From contig NZ_JBHSMA010000001.1 in NCBI RefSeq assembly GCF_042655385.1, forward strand, positions 186,001-250,000: a DNA stretch of 64,000 nt, written 5' to 3'. The position numbers were made by a program, and so were the translations under genes. The notes under the pieces are model-generated. The model did no database searches. It was given only the letters and a program-made list of their open reading frames with translations, and was not told the origin of the DNA. Every line of letters begins with the position of its first letter. The first letter of the stretch is position 1. This stretch comes from Larkinella bovis (GTDB lineage: Bacteria; Bacteroidota; Bacteroidia; Cytophagales; Spirosomataceae). Below are positions 51,101 to 59,093 of this stretch, piece by piece.

Positions 51101-51180
51101 CACCGCGTTGATCAGCGCTTTCTATCATCGGATTTCTCAGATAAACTCCGATTTCCTCTGATCATCTCTGTGTAATAACC
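51101..51180. repeat. Dispersed repeat with CTCTGAT-type words
   Basis: CACCGCGTTGATCAG (51101-51115) is identical to the complement of 8026-8040. After it come two imperfect direct copies, ATCGGATTTCTCAGATAAAC and then TCCGATTTCCTCTGATCATC. It lies in the 260-base region between the divergent DUF4494 and DUF2807 genes, which holds no other feature I can support. Confidence 0.55.
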
Positions 51181-51317
51181 CACATTCAAAAGTACAGAAA
51201 AAGCCTATCTTTCGGTAGGTTCGACGGCTCATCCAGCTTTTTAGTTAGTTCGTCGCCGGGAAGTTGTAGCCCGCCATCCGTCCTGCCATCTTTGTTGCGA
51301 AAAATGCGCCGTTGAAA

Positions 51318-52085
51318 ATGAATGACTTAACGAACTTACTGTTGCTGGCGGATGCGCTGCCAGTCGAGCCGGTTAAAAATTACCTGCACCTGACCCTGTT
51401 GTCGGTGGGGCTGCTGGCGCTGGTGACCACCATCTGGTGGCAAACCGATAAGGAGTCGTACGAAGAAGTGACCGAAGATTTGCCCATTACGGCCTTCGAA
51501 AAACTGGAGATCTGGGGCATGCTGAACGTGCTGGTGACCGACGGCCCGGCCTATTCGCTGACGGCCCGTGGGTCGCGCCAGGCTATTCATAACGTCAAGG
51601 TCCGGCAACGCGGCAAGTGGCTGAAAGTCGGAAGCGGTTTTTTCTTCTGGCACCGGCAGTACGACCTGCTCCTGACGCTGACCACGCCCACGCTGAGTAA
51701 ACTGGACGTGTCGGGAGCCTGTACGATTCAACTCAACGGCTTCCGCGAATTGCCCGCCCTCGACATCGATATTACGGGCGCTTCCAACGTATCGCTGGAA
51801 GGGGAGGTGCAGACGCTGAACATCGACATTACGGGCGCTTCCCGGCTCAGCCTCATTGGCCGGGGCACGAATCTGGCCGCCGACCTGACCGGCGCATCGA
51901 CGCTCCACGCCCTCCAATATCCGGTCGAAGACGCCACCGTGGAAGTGACTGGCGCCTGTACGGCCCAGATTTATGCCACCCGAATTCTGAAAGCCGAGGC
52001 CACCGGCGCAAGCAAAGTCCAGTACCAGGGCGAACCGAGCGTCCATTTCGAGAGCTCTGGAGCCGGTTCCATCAAAAGAGTATAA
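51318..52085 (+). CDS. DUF2807 (head GIN domain) putative adhesin, membrane anchored
   Basis: A 255-residue protein; ATG 51318 is preferred to the TTG two codons upstream. One membrane helix (YLHLTLLSVGLLALVTTIWW, about 24-43) is followed by an extracytoplasmic right-handed beta helix. FEKLEIWGMLNVLVTDGPAYSLTARG is the DUF2807 start. Repeats of roughly 20 residues follow, each with an ITGAS or TGAS/TGAC turn (LDVSGACTIQLNG, LDIDITGASNVSLEG, LNIDITGASRLSLIG, AADLTGASTLHALQ, VEVTGACTAQIYA). This is the GIN-repeat solenoid. It begins an operon with a histidine kinase (8 bases) and a LytTR regulator, so it may be sensed by or controlled with them. Confidence 0.88.
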   Translation: MNDLTNLLLLADALPVEPVKNYLHLTLLSVGLLALVTTIWWQTDKESYEEVTEDLPITAFEKLEIWGMLNVLVTDGPAYSLTARGSRQAIHNVKVRQRGKWLKVGSGFFFWHRQYDLLLTLTTPTLSKLDVSGACTIQLNGFRELPALDIDITGASNVSLEGEVQTLNIDITGASRLSLIGRGTNLAADLTGASTLHALQYPVEDATVEVTGACTAQIYATRILKAEATGASKVQYQGEPSVHFESSGAGSIKRV

Positions 52086-52093
52086 CGACCCCC

Positions 52094-53125
52094 ATGAGAA
52101 ATAAACTGCGATTGTGTATTCTGTTGAGTTTGCTGCTGCTGCTGATATACGGTTTGCTGTCCACCGATTCGACGATTCCGTACGAGATGAAATGGATTAT
52201 TATCGGGATCGTCATTGGGAGCGGCTTGTTGATTTACAGTGCTTTATCCTGGTTCATCCCCTATATTCTGAATCATTCGGCGGAGCAGCTCTCCCCCCAG
52301 AAACTGGTTTCGCTGACGGTTACCTCGAGCGGTATTCTGGCCGCCATGACCGGTTTTATCGCCACCCTGAGCCTCGACTGGTTCGGAAATGTCGACTTTC
52401 GCCCAATCGACTATTGTTCGATCGGCGGGTTATTTGCCCTGATCACGGCGGGCATCACGGCCGTGTATTCGCTGAAATCGTTCGTGCAACGCTGGAAAGC
52501 CCTGCTGCTGATGGAAGAAGGGCTGAAACAGGCCGTCCTGAAAGCCGAGTTTGAATCGCTGAAAAACCAGGTCAATCCGCACTTTCTGTTTAATTCACTC
52601 AACATTCTGAGTGCGTTAATTCCGGAAGATACCGGCAAATCCGTGCAGTTTGTCGAGCGGCTCTCGAAGGTGTTTCGGTACAGTTTGCAGCATTCCGAGC
52701 AGAATACGATTGAACTGGCGACGGAGCTGAAAGTCGCCGAATCGTACCTATTTATCAATCAGATGCGGTTTGGCGAAAGTTTTCGGTATTCCGTTGCGCT
52801 GTCCGAAGACGACCGAAACCGCCAGATCGTGACGCAGGGTTTATTGACCTTGCTCGAAAACGTGGTGAAACATAACGAGTGTTCGCTGGAAAAACCGCTC
52901 TGCATTCGGATTTTCACCGAAAAAGATTGCCTGGTGGTGGCCAATTCGTTTCAACCCAAAAGCCGGTTACGCACGGATTCGACCGGGATTGGCCTGAAAA
53001 ACCTGCAAAACCGGTACACCCAATTGGCCGCTGATCGACCGGTTGCGATCGATCAGACCGACCGTGAATTTATTGTTAAACTGCCTTTACTGGAACCGGC
53101 GGCCCACCGTTCGGTTGGAAATTGA
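52094..53125 (+). CDS. Sensor histidine kinase, LytS/YpdA-like (His_kinase family)
   Basis: Inner-membrane kinase of 343 residues. Four hydrophobic segments (about 7-22, 34-54, 75-92, 105-128) precede a short coiled linker (LKQAVLKAEFESLKNQV). The phospho-acceptor box is NQVNPHFLFNSLNILSALI (His near 161). The ATPase part has LLTLLENVVKHN as N-box and STGIGLKNLQNRY as G-box, both intact. There is no separate sensor domain, so the signal is read by the membrane part. The stop overlaps the start region of the LytTR regulator, and the two form a pair. Confidence 0.93.
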   Translation: MRNKLRLCILLSLLLLLIYGLLSTDSTIPYEMKWIIIGIVIGSGLLIYSALSWFIPYILNHSAEQLSPQKLVSLTVTSSGILAAMTGFIATLSLDWFGNVDFRPIDYCSIGGLFALITAGITAVYSLKSFVQRWKALLLMEEGLKQAVLKAEFESLKNQVNPHFLFNSLNILSALIPEDTGKSVQFVERLSKVFRYSLQHSEQNTIELATELKVAESYLFINQMRFGESFRYSVALSEDDRNRQIVTQGLLTLLENVVKHNECSLEKPLCIRIFTEKDCLVVANSFQPKSRLRTDSTGIGLKNLQNRYTQLAADRPVAIDQTDREFIVKLPLLEPAAHRSVGN

Positions 53126-53133
53126 TTACGGAA

Positions 53134-53907
53134 ATGAAAATTGTTATTGTGGAAGACGAGCCGCTGGCCGTCAAGCGAATGGAGGGGTTGATCCGGGAGG
53201 TAGCACCTGATGCCGAAATTCTGGCAAAAATTGATACGGTTCGGGCTTTCGTCCGCTGGTGGCAAACCAATCCGGCACCGGATCTGCTGCTGATGGATAT
53301 TCAACTGGCTGACGGACTGAGCTTTGAAGTGTTTCAGCAAGTGGATGTCAAGACGCCGGTTATTTTTACGACGGCTTACGATGAGTACGCCTTACGGGCC
53401 TTCAAGGTCAACAGTGTTGATTACCTGCTGAAACCCATCGAACAGGAAGAACTGGCGAAAGCCATTGAAAAATTCCGGCACCAGCGGCAAAATGGTGTAG
53501 GGCCTTCCGATACATCGGAAAATCTCGTAAAAATGCTGGAAGAGTTTGGAATTAAGCCGGTTACGTATAAAAACCGGTTTCTAATCAAACAAGGTGGGCG
53601 GTTTGATGTGGTCGAAACATCCGAGATTCTCTACCTCTACGCCGACGACAAGGTGGTCTTTCTGATCACCAGCCAAAACCGGAAATATATTGTCGATGAG
53701 ACGCTGGATGAACTGGAAGGCAAACTGGACCCGCGCCTGTTTTTTCGCGTAAATCGGAAATACATTACGCATTTGTCGGCCATCGAACGCATCGAACCGT
53801 ATTTCAACGGCCGGCTTCGCATCTGGCTGAAACATCGCCCGTCGGACGAGGAAGTGTCGGTCAGCCGGGAGCGTGCCGACTCGTTTAAAACCTGGCTAAA
53901 TACCTGA
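53134..53907 (+). CDS. LytTR family response regulator
   Basis: A 257-residue DNA-binding regulator. ATG 53134 (MKIVIVEDEPLAVKRM) is preferred over the TTG at 53122 that overlaps the kinase stop. The receiver has acidic residues E7/D8, phospho-acceptor Asp55 in LLLMDIQLADG, FTTAYDEYALRAF and the Lys in YLLKPIE. The LytTR domain begins near residue 150 (YKNRFLIKQGGRFDVVETSEILYLYADDKVVF) and includes FFRVNRKYITHLSAIERI and the closing VSVSRERADSFKTWL. It is paired with the LytS-like kinase just upstream. Its target may include the DUF2807 gene of the same operon, as an inference. Confidence 0.94.
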   Translation: MKIVIVEDEPLAVKRMEGLIREVAPDAEILAKIDTVRAFVRWWQTNPAPDLLLMDIQLADGLSFEVFQQVDVKTPVIFTTAYDEYALRAFKVNSVDYLLKPIEQEELAKAIEKFRHQRQNGVGPSDTSENLVKMLEEFGIKPVTYKNRFLIKQGGRFDVVETSEILYLYADDKVVFLITSQNRKYIVDETLDELEGKLDPRLFFRVNRKYITHLSAIERIEPYFNGRLRIWLKHRPSDEEVSVSRERADSFKTWLNT

Positions 53908-53932
53908 AAATCGATTGGTAGCAGGGTTGTTT

Positions 53933-54094
53933 TGATGCTGCATGCTTGATGATTCTTGATACTAGATGCTGGAAGGTTTTGATGCTGGATGGTTTTTGAT
54001 ACTGGATGTGCCTGGAATTTGGCTAACTACTCCAGCATCCAGCATCTAGTATCAAGAATCCAGTATCTAGCATCCAGCATCAAAAACCTTCCAG
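53933..54094. repeat. Hairpin array of GATGCTGGAT-type words
   Basis: A 160-base stretch is built from 10-12-base variants of GATGCTGGAT and GATACTAGAT. A 23-base arm at 53951-53973 (GATTCTTGATACTAGATGCT...) pairs perfectly with 54038-54060. Outer copies (TTTTGATGCTGGATG and CATCCAGCATCAAAAACC) also pair, in more than one register. It lies between the convergent LytTR and ABC permease genes. Confidence 0.85.
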
Positions 54095-54095
54095 C

Positions 54096-55430
54096 CTACA
54101 CTTTATAAAACAGCCATTTCACCAGTTCCTTGTAGGACGGTTTTTTGCCGTACATCAGGATGCCCACGCGGTAGATCCGCGCGGCCAGCCAGGCTGTGCC
54201 GAGAAAACCGCCGATCAGCAGCAGCACCGAAACCGCAATTTCCCAGAATGGTACGCCAAACGGAATCCGGACCATCATGATGATGGGCGAGGTGAACGGA
54301 ATCATCGACATCCAGAAGGCCACCGCGCCATCGGGTTCACGAATCACAAACTGCGCCATGATGAATGCCAGCACCAGCGGAATCGTGATCGGGAACATGA
54401 ACTGCTGCACGTCCGTGTCGCTATCCACCGCTGAGCCGACAGCCGCGAATAAGGCACTGTAAATCAGGTAGCCACCGATGAAGTAAATCAGAAAACAGCC
54501 GATGATCAGCGGAATGTCCAGCGTACTGATGGCCTTCATGACGGCCCCCATCGGGTTGTTGCCCGTCTGTTCCTTCTTGGGTTTTTCAGTGGCTACCGCC
54601 TGGTTTTGAGCGGGTTCCCGGGTCATCATCTCCACCCGTTGCTGCGGTCCGACGCTCTGGCCGATCAGATTCGATACCACGGAGGAAATCCCGAAGGTCA
54701 GCAGAATCCAGAGCAAAAACTGCGTCAGACCGACCAGAGCGACGCCGGTAATTTTGCCTGCCATCAATTGAAACGGTTTGACGGAAGAAATGATCACTTC
54801 GACGATGCGGTTGGTTTTTTCTTCCATCACCCCCCGCATCACCTGCACCCCGTAAATAAAAATGGCGATGTAAATCACGAATGCGCAGAAATAGCCGATG
54901 CCGGTGGCCGCGCCCGAACTGCTGTCCCGTTCCCCTTCTTCGCTCAGGCTGTAGGTATCCGATGACACATTGGCTTTCGTGCTTTCCAGCACCTTGCGGT
55001 CAATTCCGGCGTTTAGCAGACGGATGTTTTCGATTTCCTGTTCCACGGCGTTTTCAATGCCGCGTTTCACCTCCAGGCTCACGTTCTTTTCGGCGTAAAT
55101 TTTCAGGCTTTTGGGATTCTCCAGAATATTCTTCGGGATGTGCACCAGGACGTCGTAGCCACTTTTGCCAAACTCTTTCTTGGCCTGATCGACAGAACCT
55201 TGGACGGGCTTGAAAACCAGTTCTTTGGTGTCTTTGAACGCCTTTTCGAACTGCCCGGTTTCGTCGATTACTTCGACTTTCTTCTGGTCGATGTCCCGCA
55301 TGGCGAAAATAATGGGAACGAGCCAGAGGCAGGAAACCAGCAGGGGCGTCACGAAGGTCATGATCAGAAAGGATTTCTTCTTGACCCGGACAAGGTATTC
55401 GCGTTTGAGAATGAGGAAAATTGTTTTCAT
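54096..55430 (-). CDS. ABC transporter permease, NatB-like
   Basis: Membrane subunit of 444 residues of an ABC-2 type exporter. It starts MKTIFLILKREYLVRVKKKSFLIMTFVTPLLV, the usual NatB/YhaP N-terminus with the first helix. A periplasmic domain of about 150 residues follows, then helices from about 180 (ATGIGYFCAFVIYIAIFIYGVQVMRGVMEEKTNRIVEVIISSVKPFQLMAGKI, the signature block), a variable Gln/Lys-rich insert near 270-300 and three more helices. It pairs with the ATP-binding protein encoded 103 bases upstream on the same strand. Na+ or drug export is typical of the family; the substrate is not known. Confidence 0.92.
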   Translation of the reverse strand: MKTIFLILKREYLVRVKKKSFLIMTFVTPLLVSCLWLVPIIFAMRDIDQKKVEVIDETGQFEKAFKDTKELVFKPVQGSVDQAKKEFGKSGYDVLVHIPKNILENPKSLKIYAEKNVSLEVKRGIENAVEQEIENIRLLNAGIDRKVLESTKANVSSDTYSLSEEGERDSSSGAATGIGYFCAFVIYIAIFIYGVQVMRGVMEEKTNRIVEVIISSVKPFQLMAGKITGVALVGLTQFLLWILLTFGISSVVSNLIGQSVGPQQRVEMMTREPAQNQAVATEKPKKEQTGNNPMGAVMKAISTLDIPLIIGCFLIYFIGGYLIYSALFAAVGSAVDSDTDVQQFMFPITIPLVLAFIMAQFVIREPDGAVAFWMSMIPFTSPIIMMVRIPFGVPFWEIAVSVLLLIGGFLGTAWLAARIYRVGILMYGKKPSYKELVKWLFYKV

Positions 55431-55445
55431 AGTGTCATGCGTGGA

Positions 55446-55526
55446 TGAATGAGCGATTGAGTGAATAGTACCGCCATTTTTTGCTTCCAGCGAAGCGATT
55501 CACTCATTCACTCAATCGCTCATTCA
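55446..55526. repeat. Intergenic hairpin inside the ABC transporter operon
   Basis: A perfect 21-base arm at 55446-55466 (TGAATGAGCGATTGAGTGAA...) pairs with 55506-55526 around a 39-base loop. It sits between the ATPase stop and the permease start, with its permease-side arm 16 bases from the permease ATG. Confidence 0.9.
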
Positions 55527-55533
55527 CAATTAG

Positions 55534-56448
55534 TTAAGTGGTTGGAATTTCGCCGACGGCTTTGATAAAGATATCATTCATGGACGGAATATTCTCGCCA
55601 AACGAGCGGACCGCAACATGATCGATCAGGTCGCGGACCAGATCGTTGACGGCGGAACCGGCCGGAATCCTGATGTTGGCCCGGTGAAAACCGTCTTCGA
55701 GTGGTTTGGTGTCCAAAACTGTATAAGCGGGATTCAGGGCGTTTAAAACGCCCTGGTACTCAACGTGGTAGGTGTTGGTTTTGAATTGTTCCTTGATTGC
55801 TTTTTTGGGCCCATCGAGCACTTTTTTGGCACGGTTGATCAGGGCGATATGGTCGCAAAGTTCTTCCACGGATTCCATCCGATGGGTGGAAAAAATAATG
55901 GTGCTGCCTTTTTGCCGCAATTCCAGAATTTCATCCTTGATCAGGTTGGCGTTGATGGGGTCGAAACCGGAGAAGGGTTCATCGAGGATGATCAGATCCG
56001 GCTCGTGCATGACCGTGGCCACAAACTGAATTTTCTGCTGCATTCCCTTCGAGAGGTCTTCCACGTTTTTGGTCCACCAGGTTTTGATGTCGAATTTGAC
56101 GAACCAATCCCGCAGTTTATCCATCGCCTGCCGTTCGCTCAGCCCCTTCAGTTGGGCCAGATACAGCAGTTGTTCGCCCACTTTCATCTTCTTATACAGC
56201 CCCCGTTCTTCGGGTAAGTAACCGATCCGGCGGATGTGTTCCTGGCCGAGCGGTTTTCCATCAAAAAAAACCTCGCCCTGGTCGGGGCCGGTAATCTGGT
56301 TGATAATGCGAATGAGGGAGGTTTTTCCGGCGCCGTTTGGACCCAGGAGGCCAAAAATCTGACCGCGTGGAATATCGATGCTGACATCATCCAATGCCCG
56401 GTGTTGCGCATATTGTTTGACAATATGGCGGGTTTCCAGAATATTCAT
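55534..56448 (-). CDS. ABC transporter ATP-binding protein, NatA-like
   Basis: Cytoplasmic ATPase of 304 residues. Walker A is GLLGPNGAGKTSLIRII (near 34-50), the Q-loop is YLPEERGLYKKM, the signature is LSKGMQQKIQF (near 135) and Walker B is LIILDEPFSGFDPINANL. The C-terminal 80 residues form the extra domain seen in NatA/YhaQ-type exporters (TYHVEYQGVLNALNPAYTVLD). It is the first gene of the two-gene operon with the permease. It is complete, with all motifs intact. Confidence 0.95.
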   Translation of the reverse strand: MNILETRHIVKQYAQHRALDDVSIDIPRGQIFGLLGPNGAGKTSLIRIINQITGPDQGEVFFDGKPLGQEHIRRIGYLPEERGLYKKMKVGEQLLYLAQLKGLSERQAMDKLRDWFVKFDIKTWWTKNVEDLSKGMQQKIQFVATVMHEPDLIILDEPFSGFDPINANLIKDEILELRQKGSTIIFSTHRMESVEELCDHIALINRAKKVLDGPKKAIKEQFKTNTYHVEYQGVLNALNPAYTVLDTKPLEDGFHRANIRIPAGSAVNDLVRDLIDHVAVRSFGENIPSMNDIFIKAVGEIPTT

Positions 56449-56617
56449 AGATAGGTTAAAAAGCCGCTACATAAAATGGATTAGACACGAAGATAAAACC
56501 GCCTGGTTAAACGGAGGAGCTTTTTGGACAAATGGGCGCGAAGGCGGTTTTGCGGTGTAAATTAGGGAAAAGTGAATTCTGAAAATACAATAACGATCCT
56601 ATCTCTCGTATTCCATT

Positions 56618-56663
56618 AAAAAGCGAAGGGCTGCGGTTATCCAACCGCAGCCCTTCGCTTTTT
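56618..56663. terminator. Bidirectional intrinsic terminator
   Basis: A perfect 21-bp stem (AAAAAGCGAAGGGCTGCGGT... at 56618-56638, complement at 56643-56663) with a four-base loop. It ends the RDD gene on the minus strand; the plus-strand T-run is equally good. Confidence 0.92.
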
Positions 56664-56669
56664 AAACTA

Positions 56670-57089
56670 TCAGGCTTTGACGACGATTGTTTTAGCCCAT
56701 TTATCACCGAATCGCTTTCGCTCGTCGCCCAATACCATGATGGCATCGATAATTCCAAAAATCGGGATCATCAGCGAGACTTGCCGGACGATGGCCGTGC
56801 CGTAGTCGCCCAGAATGCCCTGTCCGGTATCTTCCCGAATAACTTTAATGTTCATCAGCTTTTTGCCGATGCTTTGACCACCCAGAAAACCGCCGACTTC
56901 GGGCAGAGCGTCTTTCGTGAGTTGATAACCCAGCATAAAGACCCAGCCCAGCATGGCGAGCCGGTAACTGATGAAGGTGAAAATGAAAAACGGAATGTAC
57001 GTTACAAGACCATCGATCAGGGCCGCCAGAAAACGTTGCAGCGGGTCTGCTTTCACCTGGGTTGAAGGTGGATTGAATGTGGGTTGCAT
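56670..57089 (-). CDS. RDD family membrane protein
   Basis: A 139-residue inner-membrane protein. The RDD signature is RFLAALIDGLVTYIPFFIF (about residues 19-37), with Arg and the two Asp-like positions partly conserved. A second helix follows (YRLAMLGWVFMLGYQL), then GKKLMNIKVIREDTGQ and a last helical segment (VRQVSLMIPIFGIIDAIMVLG). Some RDD proteins act as Na+/H+ antiporters, but most are uncharacterised. The gene is monocistronic with a strong terminator. Confidence 0.88.
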   Translation of the reverse strand: MQPTFNPPSTQVKADPLQRFLAALIDGLVTYIPFFIFTFISYRLAMLGWVFMLGYQLTKDALPEVGGFLGGQSIGKKLMNIKVIREDTGQGILGDYGTAIVRQVSLMIPIFGIIDAIMVLGDERKRFGDKWAKTIVVKA

Positions 57090-57201
57090 AAAAATGGAAG
57101 GTAAGGATTTGAAAAACAGCCCAACCTACGGAATGCAAGACAATAAATCCAACTGCAAGCCAAAAATGTTACATTTTCGTAACTACCTTTTGTGTAAGCG
57201 G

Positions 57202-58455
57202 TCAATCTTCCACCGCAATTGGGTCGGCGGGTTTGACAAAATCGCCTTCCCACTTGGAAATGACACAGGTCGCTACGGCATTACCCGCCACGCTGGTGGC
57301 CGAACGGCCCATGTCCAGAAAGGGATCGACCCCCAGAATCAGGGCGAGTCCTTCCGGTGGCAAATCGAACATCGCCATCGTGCCGGCAATGACCACCAGC
57401 GACGCCCGCGGAACGCCCGCAATCCCTTTGGAGGTGACCATCAAGGTGAGCAGCATCAGAATCTGCTGTTCGAGCGTGAGCGTCACCCCGTAGGCCTGCG
57501 CCAGAAAACCGGTTGCAAAGGTCATGTACATCATCGATCCATCGAGGTTGAACGAGTAGCCTAGTGGCAGCACAAATCCGATAATCCGGGGCGAAATGCC
57601 GAACTTTTCAAGGGCTTTAATCTGCTGGGGAAGCGAAGCCTCCGAACTGGCCGTACTGAACGACAGCAGCAGCGATTCTTTCATCTGGGCCAGCAGCTTA
57701 AAGAACGGGATGCGCATGAAGGTGCAAATACCGGCCAAAATAACAAATACAAAGAACAGCAATCCCCCGTAGAAACACAGCAGCAGGTAGGCGTAGGAGA
57801 CCAGAATTTCGAGCCCTTTGGCGGCAACAACGGCGGTCATCGCGCCCAAAACCGCGTAGGGAGCCAGTTGCATCACGTAGCCCACCATCTTGAAAACCAG
57901 TTCACTGAGGGCATCGAGGGCTTTCATCAATCCTTTCCCCTTTTCACCAATGGCCCCTAATGCAATACCGAAAAACAGCGAAAAGACGACGATTTGCAGA
58001 ATTTCGTTCTCGGCCAGCGCCCGGAACGCACTATCCGGGAAAATGTGCAGAATAAATTCTTCGACGCTGTTGAGCTTCTTGCCTTCGATACCAATACTGG
58101 TGCCGGAAGCCGGGCGGGGCCAGCTCTGAATGGTTCCGGGCCGGGTAATATTCACGACCACCAGACCAACGACCAGCGACAGAATGGTGGCAAAGTAAAA
58201 ATAACCGAGCGTTTTGATGCCAATCCGACCGACCACCTTGAAGTCGCCGAGCTTGGCAATCCCGACCACCAGCGTGGAAAACACCAGCGGTCCAACAATC
58301 ATTTTAATGAGTTTCAGGAATACTTTGCTGACAATCTGGAATTTATTGCCAATTTCTGCCGCGGTTGCCGGGTCGGAAGTACTGTGTAAAATTTGACCGA
58401 TGATGACACCCAGCGTAAAGCCGATGACAATCTTGGTAGTGATATTTAGTTTCAT
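57202..58455 (-). CDS. Dicarboxylate/amino acid:cation symporter (DAACS family)
   Basis: Inner-membrane symporter of 417 residues related to GltP and DctA. Eight helices precede the two re-entrant loops. The Ser-rich motif is STASSEASLPQQIKALEKFGISPRI. The core GFVLPLGYSFNLDGSMMYMTFATGFLAQ carries the conserved NxDG-type substrate site, and SKGIAGVPRASLVVIAGTM is the second hairpin. Near the C-terminus, DPFLDMGRSATSVAGNAVAT has the conserved Asp and Asn of the family. It likely takes up glutamate, aspartate or C4-dicarboxylates with H+ or Na+. The gene is monocistronic. Confidence 0.94.
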   Translation of the reverse strand: MKLNITTKIVIGFTLGVIIGQILHSTSDPATAAEIGNKFQIVSKVFLKLIKMIVGPLVFSTLVVGIAKLGDFKVVGRIGIKTLGYFYFATILSLVVGLVVVNITRPGTIQSWPRPASGTSIGIEGKKLNSVEEFILHIFPDSAFRALAENEILQIVVFSLFFGIALGAIGEKGKGLMKALDALSELVFKMVGYVMQLAPYAVLGAMTAVVAAKGLEILVSYAYLLLCFYGGLLFFVFVILAGICTFMRIPFFKLLAQMKESLLLSFSTASSEASLPQQIKALEKFGISPRIIGFVLPLGYSFNLDGSMMYMTFATGFLAQAYGVTLTLEQQILMLLTLMVTSKGIAGVPRASLVVIAGTMAMFDLPPEGLALILGVDPFLDMGRSATSVAGNAVATCVISKWEGDFVKPADPIAVED

Positions 58456-58602
58456 TCAGATGACGAAGAAGATTTTAATGGGAATCTATACGGGGGTGAA
58501 CGGTAACAAAAATAGGAGAAAATTCCGAATCCGGGCAGTTTTACGGCGATAAGGCGATGATTGGGGCACGACTTGCGGATTCCGATGGCAACTCTTACCC
58601 CG

Positions 58603-59040
58603 TCAGCCGTGGAAATACCGTTTGTAAACGGGTTTTCGGTACGCAAACAAACCGTACAGTACGGGATACAGCAGAAAATCCGTAAACCGGGTCGGGGTCC
58701 GATAGGTGATTTCATCGACAATCCGGGTCTGGCTTCCGTGTCGGATAATCCGGTGTTTGTGCTGCCAGTACGAAAGAAAAAAGGGCAGTTTCGTGCCCTC
58801 GTCAATGAAATAGATTTCCTGCCCGGTTTCCTGCTGATCGATGATCCGGCTGATCCAGTCCTGCCTGAAAAACAGGAAATTCAGTTGCAGATGCACCGTA
58901 TCGCCCCGTAAACAACCGTCGAACCGAACGACCCGGACGGGCGGAAACGGCGGACTCAGCGTGTTGAATAACCGCCGGTCGAAACCGGCCCAGACGCGTC
59001 GGAAGTCCTGCTCAACGAGGGTATCGAGGGCCATTTTCAT
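58603..59040 (-). CDS. SRPBCC-like ligand-binding protein
   Basis: A 145-residue protein, probably of the START/SRPBCC fold. It begins MKMALDTLVEQDFRRVWAGFDRRLFNTLSPPFPPVRVVRFDG; a helix-then-strands pattern continues with VHLQLNFLFFRQDWISRIIDQQ and IVDEITYRTPTRFTDFLLYPVLYGLFAYRKPVYKRYF, where ITYRTPTRFTDFLLYP resembles the last strand and long C-terminal helix of this fold. There is no signal peptide. The ligand is unknown. It lies 53 bases after glycyl-tRNA synthetase on the same strand. Confidence 0.65.
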   Translation of the reverse strand: MKMALDTLVEQDFRRVWAGFDRRLFNTLSPPFPPVRVVRFDGCLRGDTVHLQLNFLFFRQDWISRIIDQQETGQEIYFIDEGTKLPFFLSYWQHKHRIIRHGSQTRIVDEITYRTPTRFTDFLLYPVLYGLFAYRKPVYKRYFHG

Positions 59041-59093
59041 CGGTATGAGTACCCACGGACGAACGCCTGCCGGTCCGTGGGTACGAAAGTAAC

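Noticed and set aside
53933..54094. CRISPR array, considered because of regularly repeated words
   Set aside because: The units are 10-12 bases, in both orientations, with no unique spacers and no cas genes.
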